Assembly: GCF_030814655.1 (NCBI RefSeq)
Contig: NZ_JAUSVK010000001.1
Coordinates: 4,967,001 to 5,031,000 of the forward strand
Length of the DNA: 64,000 nucleotides
Origin: Labrys monachus
GTDB taxonomy: Bacteria > Pseudomonadota > Alphaproteobacteria > Rhizobiales > Labraceae
Direction: 5' to 3'
Part shown: one piece after another, positions 1-9,278 of the stretch
Numbering within the stretch: the stretch's first letter is position 1
Layout: each line of letters opens with the position of its first letter
Program-made: the position numbers and the translations under genes
Notes under the pieces: model-generated
What the model saw: the letters and a program-made list of their open reading frames with translations, nothing else
Database searches by the model: none
What the model was told of the DNA's origin: nothing

Positions 1-127
1 GGACGATCTTCCACAGGGCGTCCGGATCCGCGGCGAACGCCGGCTGGAGGAGAGCCAGCACCGTTGCGGCCTGGACGACGAAGACCCGTCCGGCATTCAT
101 CAAGCTGCGCAGCATCGCCCGTCCCAT
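1..127 (-). CDS. Exported protein, N-terminal fragment (possible CDP-diacylglycerol diphosphatase)
   Basis: Only the first 42 codons lie in the window; the gene runs off the left edge. They encode a short basic start, a hydrophobic stretch and an AFA-A type signal peptidase site, then DPDALWKIV. That start of the mature protein resembles proteobacterial CDP-diacylglycerol diphosphatases, which hydrolyse CDP-diacylglycerol to phosphatidate and CMP at the membrane. Three in-frame ATGs (127, 115 and 100) are possible starts. The family call rests on a few residues and is tentative; export is well supported. Confidence 0.4.
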   Translation of the reverse strand, partial: MGRAMLRSLMNAGRVFVVQAATVLALLQPAFAADPDALWKIV

Positions 128-200
128 CGCCGTGCCGGTCGCTCGCCGGCCGAACGTGCGTATCACCTTTCCCTGGCAGGGATGCGACAGCCGGAGCCGG

Positions 201-226
201 CCCCCAAAAGGCCCGCCTTTCGGGGG
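201..226 (-). terminator. Hairpin after the DUF1269 gene
   Basis: A GC-rich inverted repeat (arms of about 11 bases, four-base loop) starts nine bases past the stop of the gene ending at 235. No U-tract follows, so it may be a weak intrinsic terminator or an mRNA-stabilising stem. Confidence 0.45.
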
Positions 227-234
227 CGCGCGCT

Positions 235-774
235 TCAGAGTCCGGGGTCGGCCGAGGCGCCGTCCGCGGCCTGCTGCGCCGCCGCGGCGGCATGGCCGGC
301 CAGGGCATCGCGCAATTTCTGCTCCTGCGCCTGGTCGAACGACGTCCGCATCACCGTGCCGCCGACGCCTTCGAGATCGGCCAGGACCTTGTCGGTCGTC
401 ATCTTGCGGATGAGCAGGAACAGGCCGGCATTGCCGGGCGACAGCGCCTGCGCCGCCTCCTTCATGAAGGTGTCGTCGATGCCGATATCGGTGAAGCTGC
501 CGCCGATGGCACCCGACGCGGCGCCGAGCGCGGTGCCGACCAGCGGCGCCAGGAAGATCATGCCGACCAGCGTGCCCCAGATCGCCCCGGACAAGGCGCC
601 TGCCGCCGTCATGTTGACCATCTGGTTGAGCTTCACCCGCCCCTTGTCGTCCTTGACCGCGATGACCGCATCGGCGAGCTCGATGAGATATTCCTTCTGC
701 AGCGCGAGAATCCGGTCGCGGACCTCCTCCGCCTTCTGCTCGGTGGGAAAGGCGATAAAGACAAGATCGCTCAT
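235..774 (-). CDS. DUF1269 family membrane protein
   Basis: The 179-residue protein starts MSDLVFIAFPTEQKAEEV and has the DUF1269 pattern: an N-terminal alpha/beta part with a D-A-V-(I/V)-A-V-K strand, then a Gly/Ala-rich membrane hairpin around residues 60-95 (GALSGAIWGTLVGMIFLAPL). A further alpha/beta part ends in an Ala-rich tail. The family is conserved in bacteria but has no proven function. The ATG at 774 is chosen because AGGAG lies seven bases upstream; in-frame sequence further upstream has no family similarity. It stands alone, followed by a hairpin. Confidence 0.8.
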   Translation of the reverse strand: MSDLVFIAFPTEQKAEEVRDRILALQKEYLIELADAVIAVKDDKGRVKLNQMVNMTAAGALSGAIWGTLVGMIFLAPLVGTALGAASGAIGGSFTDIGIDDTFMKEAAQALSPGNAGLFLLIRKMTTDKVLADLEGVGGTVMRTSFDQAQEQKLRDALAGHAAAAAQQAADGASADPGL

Positions 775-1001
775 GGGAGTGCTCCTGGGTGGGAAGGCGT
801 CTGGCGCAACGGACGAGGCCGTGTCATCCATGCCACGCCAAGAATGCTATCATATGTCGGGGGAAGATCGGCCCGTTTCCGGAGGGGCAATAAGCCGCCG
901 CTGCCGTGCTGAGGAGCGGACCTCGCTCTCCGCCGGGATCTGGCATCAGCGGGTTGCGGCTTCGCAAAAGGCATCACGTCCCCCTCCGGCGGACACCACC
1001 T

Positions 1002-1628
1002 TCACTTCCGCGCCAACGCGATCATGCTCTTGGCCAAAGGCGGCACACGGCCGACGCGCTGGATCTCCACCGATTTGAAGCCGGCTTCGAGAAGCAATGC
1101 CGACAAGGTTCTCGGCGACCAGAACTTGATATGTCCATGATCCCACAGCGCGGTGAAATGACGATCCATCGCCCCCGTCAGCGCCAAGACGAGATTCTTC
1201 AGGTAACCGTGATAGGGCGTGGACACCACAGCCAAACCATTTTCCTGCACCAGATCGAACAGGCTCTTGGCGAACTCCCTGGGAGAATAGACGTGTTCCA
1301 CCACCTCCAGACTGATGACGATGGGAAACGTGCCGAACTTCTCCGCTAGTGGATCGTAAGCCGATCCAACCTCAAGCCGAAGCCCTTCGGACCTCCGACC
1401 GGCAGCCGCAGCAATGCCGGATTCGGAAGGATCGACCCCAACGACCTGGTGCCCCTTTGAGACCAGGACGCCCGCAACGGATCCATTTCCGCAGCCGAGG
1501 TCAAAAATTCGAGTGGGCCGCCCCTGCCCCTCATCCTTTACCGCCCTCAAAAGGGACGGCAGGAGGTAGTCGTGATGATGACCGAGCTCACCCGAGCTGT
1601 TGTAACCATATTCCTTGCGGCTTTGCAT
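1002..1628 (-). CDS. Class I SAM-dependent methyltransferase
   Basis: This 208-residue protein carries SAM-binding motif I FDLGCGNGSVAG near residue 44, an acidic post-I residue (VVGVDPSE) and SLEVVEHV around residue 103. This is the UbiG/methyltransf_11/23 fold that uses S-adenosylmethionine. C-terminal hydrophobic segments (LVLALTG, LSALLLEAGF) match small lipid or sugar methyltransferases of polysaccharide loci. The substrate is unknown. ATG 1628 is preceded by GGGGTGA. It lies at the downstream end of the polysaccharide region on the same strand and is more GC-rich than the acyltransferase gene beside it. Confidence 0.8.
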   Translation of the reverse strand: MQSRKEYGYNSSGELGHHHDYLLPSLLRAVKDEGQGRPTRIFDLGCGNGSVAGVLVSKGHQVVGVDPSESGIAAAAGRRSEGLRLEVGSAYDPLAEKFGTFPIVISLEVVEHVYSPREFAKSLFDLVQENGLAVVSTPYHGYLKNLVLALTGAMDRHFTALWDHGHIKFWSPRTLSALLLEAGFKSVEIQRVGRVPPLAKSMIALARK

Positions 1629-1718
1629 TCTTAAAATCACCCCACGAGACGCTCTTACACGCTCCGAAACTAGAGATACTTACTTAGGTCGCGTCACAAG
1701 ACGTAGAGCATAGTCCGA

Positions 1719-2900
1719 TTACGCCCCCCAACGTGTAGCGGAAGCCGAATGGACCTGGCCTCCCCGGAATAGTCGAGAAAGACCCAAAGCGGGCCGCTCG
1801 AAAACGAGGAAAAATATATACCCAAACAAAACAGCAATCGCCAGGCATAAGAAAAACGGATATATGTCCATTTGACGCTCCGATCTAAATAAAATTGAAC
1901 ACACAAGAACGCTAACGGGCAGATGAGTAATATAGAGGGAGAAACTAAAAGCTCCGATCCATGCCATCGTTCTCTTTAATCGACCAAAATTAATATCTTC
2001 ATTATTTAACCTCGCTAGTAAAAAAATAGAGCATGAGAATGCCCAAATTTGAAACGATATATATTGAGATACAAAAAACACCAAACATCCTGAAACTAAA
2101 AGGACTGCACTGAGCGTATATACAAAAAATCTAAACTTCACAAAGGAAAGCTCTTTAGACATAAAACCGATCGCGCGCCCCTCCGCCAACAGGACGCCTA
2201 GGTACCATGAAAAATAATAAGACGAAAATACAACGAATCCTAAACGCTCAAACAAGAAATATGAGAGAATATTACCAAATAGAAGTGCTATTGCTGTGAT
2301 TTTTATCCCACATCGCGACATCACAACCAACAGCAACGGATATAGTATATAAAATTGAACTTCAACAGAAAGCGTCCATAATGCCCCGTTGGAGCCATAC
2401 GTTCGACCCACCGCCCCTTGAAGAGAAAAAATATTGACAATAAAAGACCGAAATCCGATATCTCCCAGCTTATCACTGCCAGGATAAAATCCGCCACTCG
2501 TGTAATCACAAATTAAAGTTAGAAATAGTGCAGCGATAAGAACGGGATATACTCTAAATAAACGCCTTGCTAGAAAATTACCCGGGGACAGGCAAAAAGA
2601 TCCATATTGACTCCGAGCCACCGCCTGCCTCTGATGAATACAATACCCACTGAGAACAAAAAATACTGGCACTCCAATGGATCCCCATACCAGCGGAAAT
2701 GTCATGTAGCCAATAACTGCTCCTGGTCTAAGTTCCATTCCATGCAGGTGCCAAAATTTTTGTACGCCAATCCACGTAAGCTCCCGTATATGCAGTGCCG
2801 CGACTCCAAGGGCCGCAACTCCACGATACACATCAATCTCACTCAAAGCGGATTCTCTAACAATTTGAGGTGATTTCGTCGGTAAGGAAGCAGTTGGCAT
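1719..2900 (-). CDS. Acyltransferase 3 family membrane protein (OafA-like)
   Basis: The 393-residue polytopic protein has the acyltransferase-3 pattern. IDVYRGVAALGVAALHI near residue 22 carries the catalytic-type His, VFFVLSGYCI follows near residue 80, and LWTLSVEVQFYILYPLLL lies near residue 172; about ten membrane segments follow. Members O-acetylate or otherwise acylate polysaccharides and Nod factors at the inner membrane. ATG 2900 has GAGGTGG six bases upstream. The gene is strikingly AT-rich compared with the flanking chromosome, suggesting transfer. The likely substrate is the polymer made by this locus; the acceptor is unknown. Confidence 0.85.
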   Translation of the reverse strand: MPTASLPTKSPQIVRESALSEIDVYRGVAALGVAALHIRELTWIGVQKFWHLHGMELRPGAVIGYMTFPLVWGSIGVPVFFVLSGYCIHQRQAVARSQYGSFCLSPGNFLARRLFRVYPVLIAALFLTLICDYTSGGFYPGSDKLGDIGFRSFIVNIFSLQGAVGRTYGSNGALWTLSVEVQFYILYPLLLVVMSRCGIKITAIALLFGNILSYFLFERLGFVVFSSYYFSWYLGVLLAEGRAIGFMSKELSFVKFRFFVYTLSAVLLVSGCLVFFVSQYISFQIWAFSCSIFLLARLNNEDINFGRLKRTMAWIGAFSFSLYITHLPVSVLVCSILFRSERQMDIYPFFLCLAIAVLFGYIFFLVFERPALGLSRLFRGGQVHSASATRWGA

Positions 2901-3102
2901 TGAAATCCACCTCTAAATGAACGAGCATAGAAAATGACTTTAAGAGTCATCCAAAAGCATATCCTACAACCACCTCTTCCCTCAATACTGCATCTATATC
3001 CAGCGTCCCAACTCCAAAATTTCAGCGATTTAACTGATTTGTAGGCGGAGACGGCGGAATCGACGTCGATGAAGCCGCGGATCTGAGAGTCCGTTTGGAA
3101 AC

Positions 3103-3483
3103 TCAAGGATGGGCGTTTCGCCTGATGAGAATGCCGCCCATAGCGACGTGGATCATGGCGATCGAGACATCGGTGCGGCGTTCGTAGTCGCGGACGAGGC
3201 GTCGCCAGCGCATCATCCAGCCGAAGGTGCGCTCGACGACCCAGCGACGGGGCAGAACCTGGAAGCCTGCCTGCTCTTGGCTGCGTCGAATGATTTCCAG
3301 GACGAAGTCGAGATAGGCGGCCTTGTCCATCAGCTTCAGCCGGTCGCGGGCGCCATCGGCGAAGAGATGCTTCACCCACGGCCAGCGCTTGCGGATCGCA
3401 TCCAGGATCATCTGCGCCCCGGCGTTGTCGGAGATGCCGGCGGGCGTCAGGTGCACCATCAGGAACCGTCCGTCGGTATCGAC
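3103..3483 (-). pseudogene. IS5-family transposase, C-terminal remnant
   Basis: These bases encode the last 126 or so residues of the transposase found complete at 8332-9129, including the glutamate motif RRWVVERTFGW and the same C-terminus. The end of the parent element is kept at 3087 (GAGTCCGTTTGGAAAC). Identity to the complete copy stops at 3483, exactly where an IS3-type inverted repeat begins, so the 5' half was lost through insertion of that element and later rearrangement. One key residue differs from the complete copy (ADGARDR against ADGAYDR). Confidence 0.85.
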
Positions 3484-3841
3484 TGAACTGCGCCCGGTTT
3501 GCCGGAGGCTGCGACTTTTGAGAAAGTAGAGCGATGACGGACAAGAAGCCAACGGCGAATTATTCACCAGAAGTGCGCAAGCGAGCGGTGCGGGTGGTGA
3601 GAGAGCATGCGTCGGACTACAAGTCGCACTGGGATGCAATCAGTTCGATAGCCTGAAGATCGGTTGCACAGCGGAGACGCTTCGGCTGGGTCCGGCGGGC
3701 CGAGCGTTATGCCGGCGAGCGGCCTGAGCCGACCACGGCCGAGCCGTCTCGCTGCCAGAAATATCGCTGGGATTCTCATTTTCAGTCATATGAAGCAGAA
3801 CGCGGCCATCCGTTTAGTTCAAAACTTCGGGCTGGAAGGGC
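3484..3841 (+). pseudogene. IS3-family OrfA remnant with left inverted repeat
   Basis: A terminal repeat TGAACTGCGCCCGGTTTGCC at 3484 is followed by an OrfA start at 3534 (MTDKKPTANYSPEVRKRAV), the helix-turn-helix protein of IS3 elements. The frame is broken after about 41 codons, and IGCTAETLR-type sequence continues in another frame. It is cut at 3843 by the IS5/IS427-type element. A matching right end of this IS3 type, with orfB remains, lies at 9279-9559. Confidence 0.75.
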
Positions 3842-3843
3842 TA

Positions 3844-4682
3844 GGTTGAAAACTCATAAAATTTGAGGGTTTTCAATCTGATTTCAGTGTGATTCAAGCT
3901 CCTTTTGGAGTTTGAGCATGGGTCGCTTCGATCTGACGGACAAGGAATGGGAGGCGATCAAGCCTCACCTTCCCAATAAAGTGCGGGGTGTTGCTCGTGT
4001 TGACGATCGGCGTGTGTTGAACGGCATCTTCTGGATTCTGCGCTCGGGAGCGCGCTGGTCGGATCTGCCCGAACGCTACGGTCCGGTGACCACGATCTAC
4101 AATCGCTTCCAGCGTTGGCGCAAAGCCGGCATCTGGGACCGACTGATGGACGCCATCGTCGCGGCCCATGACGGCCAGGTCCAGATGATCGATAGCTCCA
4201 TCGTTCGCGTCCACCAGCACGGTGCGGCGGCAAAAAGGGGGATCGAGATCGATGTGTGGGTCGTTCCCGAGGTGGCCTCACCACCAAGATCCACGCCCTC
4301 GTCGACAAAAAAGGCCGCCCCATCCGCCTCCTCCTCGGCGCCGGCCAGGAAAGCGACATCGCCCGGGCGCAAGAGCTGATCGGTGATCTGCCGAAGGGAG
4401 CAATGCTTCTGGCCGACAAGGGCTATGATGCCAATGCTCTGCGCCAGAGCGTCAACGAACAGGGAGCCTGGGCCAACATTCCGCCCAAGGCCAATCGCAA
4501 AGACCCGATCTGCTTCAGCAAATACCTATATCGCCAGAGAAATCTGGTCGAACGCTTCTTCAACAAGATCAAGCACTATCGGCGCATCGCTACACGATAC
4601 GACAAGCTCGATGACAACTATCTCGCCGCTCTCAAGCTCGTCTCCGTCCGCATCTGGCTCAAGGATTTATGAGTCGACGACC
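3844..4682 (+). mobile_element. IS5-family (IS427-group) insertion sequence, complete
   Basis: An 839-base element with imperfect terminal inverted repeats (GGTTGAAAACTCATAAA against GGTCGTCGACTCATAAA) flanked by TA at 3842-3843 and 4683-4684, the target duplication expected for the IS427 group. It holds one transposase gene in two overlapping frames. It sits inside the IS3 remnant on the left and touches the end of the secreted protein gene on the right. Confidence 0.88.
3918..4672 (+). CDS. IS427-type transposase, made by -1 frameshift
   Basis: The first frame begins at ATG 3918 (GGAG eight bases upstream) and gives the N-terminal domain MGRFDLTDKEWEAIKPHLP and the first catalytic aspartate in MIDSSIVRVHQHG. 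It diverges at an A5G5 run (4232-4241). The -1 frame continues as KKGDRDRCVGRSRGGLTTK with the second aspartate in LLADKGYD and the glutamate in RNLVERFFNKIKHYR, ending at 4672. The run and the overlap fit programmed frameshifting known in this IS group, so the transposase may be active. A simple inactivating frameshift cannot be excluded. Confidence 0.8.
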
Positions 4683-4709
4683 TAAATTAATGAAATCTGG
4701 AATTGCAAT

Positions 4710-6398
4710 TCAGTGGCTCGACTTCTTTTCACGAGCCTCCTTATATATTTGTTTTGCATATTCGACATGCGGCCCGGGATACCAGCCGCCCACCAGGAGA
4801 ATATCTCCATTCCTAACGGCGTCGACTAAACGCTCAATTGAAGCCGTCGATGTTCGCTGAGGTAGAGACGCGAAAATGACGCTGAAGGCGTCTTTATATA
4901 CCTCTCGGACCGACGACGGAGTCTGCGTGACACCGAAGTGATTGAATGAATTGAGTGGAGCCGTATATGCGAAATCGCGAAAATCCTCATTTTCCGGGAT
5001 AAGGAGCACGTCGGGATTCGCCTGCCGCAAGGATCTCATGATATCGGCCGAAAGAGGGCCTGACATATCGTAGGTCGAATCGATGTAAAATAAGGTGCAT
5101 CCCCAACGCTTTCGGGCATAGCGGATCTTCTCAAGGAGTTCCGAGAATGGGTCTTCACTGAACTCCTGGACAGGGATACCCTGGTGGAAGACGATACGCT
5201 GAGGCCGGAGCGTCACGCCAGTCCGCAGGCCGACCGCTCGGAATTTGGCGAAATATTCGTCGATGGTTTCAAGTGTGCCCGCAGATGCAAAGTTGGTCTC
5301 GGGAGCGAGTTTTGATGTAAGTTGGGGCGCGCCGTAGAAGGTTGCGTTGGGAAATTCCTGCCCTTCAGGATCCCAAGTGATCATTCCCTGGGCACCCATA
5401 TCCTGGAGAACACGGATGCTTCTGTCGGCAAATGCCATCAGGCGATCGTGCCAATTCTGCAGGCCGGCAGGCGTAGTCACGTCAACGTCTTTTGCATTTA
5501 GAAACCAGCCTCGCGGATTCTTTAGTGGATGGGGCTGCGATGTCGCCAAAAACAGCGCCCCAATCGGAGCATGCGATGGCCAAGTCAACTCATAAGGATA
5601 ACTTCTTCTATAGGTCTGCAGTACATCGCCGGCAAGGCTCTGCAAATCGGAAGCGGCGGATCCAAATCGAAGCGATACATTAACGGTTAGATCCGCGCCG
5701 GGCGGCAGCGGCTTGATTGTGATCCAGAGGGGATAGGATCGTTTGTCCATTCGATCTGTCGTAAATGGAATGCCTATGGATTGCAGCCGCTTCTCGGTAG
5801 GGATATCGTCGCTGGCAAAGACGGCCGCTATATTTGACGTCCGGATCTCGACAATAGGTGGAGCTTGATCTGGAGCGACCATCTGAGGCCTTATATGCAA
5901 GGGCTGTAGAATACCACCAGTTCCCCACATGCCCGCCTCAAGTACTCTACCAGTAGGCACCTCGAGAAAAGTTAATTGAGCGACGCCGAGCGTCAAATTG
6001 CTTATTGAATAGTAATTATCCGTATTTTTAATTTTTATACTTATCAATAAATTATCATCTCTTATCGTGTAATTCACTATAATGGTAGACCACGGATATG
6101 TATATTTAACCGTTGATTTTTTGTTGTCCACAAATACTGATATTGGATTGCTCGATCCCTGTATGCTATCATTTCCTCGCGACAGACGAGGCGTGTAATT
6201 AACCGGCAGAATTTCTCCGCTCCGAGCCGAGAGTAAAAATTCATGACCCTCGTAGATTAACGACGAAAGTCCATGTTCACCAAGACGGATCTGCAAACCA
6301 TTACTCGACCGCGCGTCTAAATACCCGCATGTGATAAGCAATATTATCATGTTAACGGAAAGAATTTTTATGAACCTGAGGATTGGTAGATTTCCCAT
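4710..6398 (-). CDS. Secreted or membrane-anchored TIM-barrel-like protein of unknown function
   Basis: I do not recognise a named family. The 562-residue protein starts at ATG 6398, with GGAG five bases upstream, and has a signal or anchor segment near residues 8-25 (IKILSVNMIILLITCGYLDA). Residues 30-270 look like a beta-sandwich. The C-terminal half looks like a glycosidase TIM barrel, with acidic residues at strand ends: GMITWDPEGQEF, TLFYIDSTYD and LLIPENEDF. A secreted glycan-cleaving or glycan-modifying role is inferred from this and from the locus. The gene is AT-rich, especially in its 5' half. Its last codons are 27 bases from an IS end. Confidence 0.6.
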   Translation of the reverse strand: MGNLPILRFIKILSVNMIILLITCGYLDARSSNGLQIRLGEHGLSSLIYEGHEFLLSARSGEILPVNYTPRLSRGNDSIQGSSNPISVFVDNKKSTVKYTYPWSTIIVNYTIRDDNLLISIKIKNTDNYYSISNLTLGVAQLTFLEVPTGRVLEAGMWGTGGILQPLHIRPQMVAPDQAPPIVEIRTSNIAAVFASDDIPTEKRLQSIGIPFTTDRMDKRSYPLWITIKPLPPGADLTVNVSLRFGSAASDLQSLAGDVLQTYRRSYPYELTWPSHAPIGALFLATSQPHPLKNPRGWFLNAKDVDVTTPAGLQNWHDRLMAFADRSIRVLQDMGAQGMITWDPEGQEFPNATFYGAPQLTSKLAPETNFASAGTLETIDEYFAKFRAVGLRTGVTLRPQRIVFHQGIPVQEFSEDPFSELLEKIRYARKRWGCTLFYIDSTYDMSGPLSADIMRSLRQANPDVLLIPENEDFRDFAYTAPLNSFNHFGVTQTPSSVREVYKDAFSVIFASLPQRTSTASIERLVDAVRNGDILLVGGWYPGPHVEYAKQIYKEAREKKSSH

Positions 6399-6639
6399 GT
6401 GCACTCCGTTTCGCCCAATATGCGTATAAAACATTTAGATTTGGGTAATGTAGGGGTTGTATTCCGTATATCCAACTTGATTTATCAAGGTGAATTGGCC
6501 GAGCGAGCGATGTGGATATCAGCCCATGCTATGCCGCCGCCGGAATGGGCCGATTGAAATAGACCTGATCTGGAGCCTACGGTCAACGTTTGAGTAATGT
6601 CTGCGAAATTGGTATTATGAACGTACAGCGCCTGTCTCA

Positions 6640-7545
6640 TCAAGATCCAGTCTGCAGCGGGAAATCTTGGTAAGGTGGCCCCGGAAAATCTATCAGTCGG
6701 CTAGCTATTCCGGCTTGAGAGAAGGACTGTTTTGTGGGGCGAGGTTAAGGGGAAGCGATACCACAGTCGAGTTCGAAGCGAAGGTCGCGTTGGAGCTGAT
6801 GGGAGGGGAATTGACGTTGGCGGAACTCGCGTCGCGACACGGCATTCACCAGACAATGATCGCGGCCTGGAAAAGCAGGCGGTCGAGGGGATGATGGCGA
6901 CATTTTCGGGCAAGGCGGAGGCGACTCAAGCGGCGAGCGAATTGCGATGCTGAAAAGATCGGCTAAGTTGTGGTCGAGGGAGATTTTTGCCGAAAGCATT
7001 CGGTTCGTAAGCATCGGAGGCGACTGATGATCGAACCTGCGCGTGAGGGTCCCATCTAGTGCCTGCAGTTAACAAATATCTATCCGCACAGTGTCGTGCT
7101 TGGAGCCGGGGCAGGTTTGATGCGTCAACATCACAAATATCGGGATGTGTCGAGGCCTTCTGTATCTGGCGGCGATAACCGATTGGGCGGGTCGCAATGT
7201 ATCTGCGTGACGGCTGTCCAACACAATGGACGCGGTATTTTTGCATCTCCTGCTTCTGGAAGCGGCTTCCGCGGGATAGATTATGTCTTTATCGAGCGGC
7301 AGTAGCGGTCGATGAAGTACGAATGTTTCTATCGGCAAGCTTCTGATCCCGGCCTGGAACTCTGCGAAGAGTCGACGCAGTGGGACGCGGCCTATCGATC
7401 GACGAAATCGCTCCGTATCGTATGCCGCGGATACAAAATCAATCGTACCGGCGACATAAACGAAGCGGGGAAAAGCCCGATGAAGCTGCCAACTGTCCAA
7501 ACGATGGGGAAGCAGCTCATTTGGCTGTCACCGTGAGGGGCCTTA
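6640..7545 (+). pseudogene. Degraded IS3-family (IS407-like) element
   Basis: OrfA pieces are readable at 6769-6890 (ALELMGGELTLAELASRHGI), followed in other frames by EKQAVEGMMATFSGKAEA and FLPKAFGS. OrfB pieces follow at about 7030-7450: RMIEPAREG-like start, GLLYLAAITDWAGRNV, RLSNTMDAVF, and DYVFIERQ-RSMKYECFY. Several frameshifts, stops and deletions mean it is dead. Outer ends are approximate. It fills the space between the secreted-protein gene and the FkbM gene. Confidence 0.7.
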
Positions 7546-7590
7546 TTGTGCGGGAGATCCACTTGTTCCTCAAAGAAGGGCGATCATGGC

Positions 7591-8301
7591 ATGTTTAACA
7601 GAATAAGAAGAAGCTTTCAGCTTAGACATATACAGGAGCACACATTTCTGGATGATCATTTAGATTCCGATAGCCTCGTTATAGATCTTGGATTTAACAG
7701 GGGATTATTCTCACTGCACGTCTTGAATTTATACCGATGTCAGGTGTTAGCTTTTGAGCCCGTCTCGGAATTGTTCGATGCACGGCCCACTGGCAGGGGG
7801 CTTACAGTTGTACATGGGGCAGTCGGCGGTGAAGAAAAAGAAATTCTTATTCATAAGTCGCTTGGAACAGACGCAAGTTCGAAATTTAAGCTTACTGAAG
7901 AGTCCCTTGGGGACGAAACGGTAGATGGATATTCTTTAGAAAGAGTTTTTTCTATGATTACCGACAAAGAAATTTCGCTGGTAAAAGTTGATATCGAAGG
8001 ATCAGAGATTGAATTATTTGGCTTTGCCTCAGATTATATTATAAGAAGATCTAAACAATATTCGGTAGAATTCCATGATTTTATAGATCCCTCCATGATA
8101 GATGACATAAACATTCTTTTTGCTCGAATGAAACGTATAGGTTACTATAGAATAAATTTTTCGAGAGGGAATGGTAATGTTTTATTTGTTAGAAAAGATT
8201 GCATTTCAATCTTTAATTACATTATATTGAATTTCGTAATAAGAAATGTCCGCGGGCTTATGAGGATATTTCGACGGAAACTTTCCTTTCGGGCGCGGTA
8301 A
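7591..8301 (+). CDS. FkbM family methyltransferase
   Basis: The 236-residue protein has LVIDLGFNRGLFSLHVL (SAM motif I region, near residue 30), CQVLAFEPVSELF (FEP motif) and LVKVDIEGSEIELFGF (VDIEG motif), hallmarks of FkbM-type SAM O-methyltransferases that methylate sugars. ATG 7591 is used, with AGAAGGG about ten bases upstream. It is among the most AT-rich genes in the window, lies on the strand opposite the rest of the locus, and is trapped between an IS3 relic and an IS5 element, so it is probably a transferred fragment of an older polysaccharide locus. Confidence 0.8.
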   Translation: MFNRIRRSFQLRHIQEHTFLDDHLDSDSLVIDLGFNRGLFSLHVLNLYRCQVLAFEPVSELFDARPTGRGLTVVHGAVGGEEKEILIHKSLGTDASSKFKLTEESLGDETVDGYSLERVFSMITDKEISLVKVDIEGSEIELFGFASDYIIRRSKQYSVEFHDFIDPSMIDDINILFARMKRIGYYRINFSRGNGNVLFVRKDCISIFNYIILNFVIRNVRGLMRIFRRKLSFRAR

Positions 8302-8315
8302 ATTATACCTGCTTA

Positions 8316-9219
8316 GAGTCCGTTTGGAAACTCAAGGATGGGCGTTTCGCCTGATGAGAATGCCGCCCATAGCGACGTGGATCATGGCGATCGAGACATC
8401 GGTGCGGCGTTCGTAGTCGCGGACGAGGCGTCGCCAGCGCATCATCCAGCCGAAGGTGCGCTCGACGACCCAGCGGCGGGGCAGAACCTGGAGGCCTGCC
8501 TGCTCTTGGCTGCGTCGAATGATTTCCAGGACGAAGTCGAGATAGGCGGCCTTGTCCATCAGCTTCAGCCGGTCGTAGGCGCCGTCGGCGAAGAGATGCT
8601 TCACCCACGGCCAGCGCTTGCGGATCGCATCCAGGATCATTTGCGCCCCGGCGCTGTCGGAGATGTCGGCGGGCGTCAAGTGCACCATCAAGAGCCGTCC
8701 GTCGGTATCGACCGCGATGTGCCGCTTGCGCCCGACGATCTTCTTGCCTGCGTCGTAACCCCTTGTTTCGGCATGAGGTGCCTTGACGGACTGGCTGTCG
8801 ACGACCGCCGCCGTGGGGCTCGCCTCGCGCCCGCTCCGCTCGCGATCGAGCATCAGTTCGACGTCGTGGATGGTCTGAAACAGAAAGCGGCGCGCCAGCT
8901 CGCGAAACCAGCCGTAGATCGTCCGCCAAGGGCCGAAATGCACCGGCAGCATGCGCCAGCCGCAGCCCGAGCGCACCAGATAGCGCACCGCGTTGACGAC
9001 CTCCCGGAACTCCACCTCACGGGGACGCCCCGTCCGACCGGGCGCGGGCATCAGCGGCGCGATCCGCTCCCATTCCTCGTCCGTCAGATCAGACGGGTAG
9101 CGCTTCGTCTTCTTCGATATGGCGGTCATTCGCCCTCGGCTCTCTGCTGTCCACATCCTTATCGTGAATCACATCCAGATCCCCAATGGAACCCCTCCGC
9201 CGCGTTTCCAAACAGCCGC
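8316..9219 (-). mobile_element. IS5-family insertion sequence, complete copy
   Basis: A 904-base element with terminal inverted repeats (GAGTCCGTTTGGAAAC left, GCGGCTGTTTGGAAAC right, read inward) and TA on both sides (8314-8315 and 9220-9221). It carries one uninterrupted transposase. A truncated copy sharing the 3' end lies at 3087-3483 with only a few differences, so this IS was active recently in this lineage. Confidence 0.85.
8332..9129 (-). CDS. IS5-family transposase
   Basis: About 265 residues with the DUF4096-type N-terminus (YPSDLTDEEWERIAPLMP) and the DDE triad: AVVDSQSVKAP, HLFADGAYDR and RRWVVERTFGW. The frame is intact, so it may be functional. ATG 9129 (MTAISKKTKRY) fits the usual start; an ATG at 9156 is possible. 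It mobilises the element 8316-9219. Confidence 0.9.
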   Translation of the reverse strand: MTAISKKTKRYPSDLTDEEWERIAPLMPAPGRTGRPREVEFREVVNAVRYLVRSGCGWRMLPVHFGPWRTIYGWFRELARRFLFQTIHDVELMLDRERSGREASPTAAVVDSQSVKAPHAETRGYDAGKKIVGRKRHIAVDTDGRLLMVHLTPADISDSAGAQMILDAIRKRWPWVKHLFADGAYDRLKLMDKAAYLDFVLEIIRRSQEQAGLQVLPRRWVVERTFGWMMRWRRLVRDYERRTDVSIAMIHVAMGGILIRRNAHP

Positions 9220-9278
9220 TAAGGTCGCGTAGACGAATTTGATCAAGCATAGGCCTATGGCGAGATTGACGACGGATT

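Noticed and set aside
34-977. Several frames of 68-298 codons overlapping the DUF1269 gene and upstream region
   Set aside because: Arg/Pro/Ala-rich shadows without motifs; the DUF1269 frame has a ribosome site and family signature.
6640-7545. Active IS3 element
   Set aside because: Multiple frameshifts, stops and deletions in both OrfA and OrfB remains.
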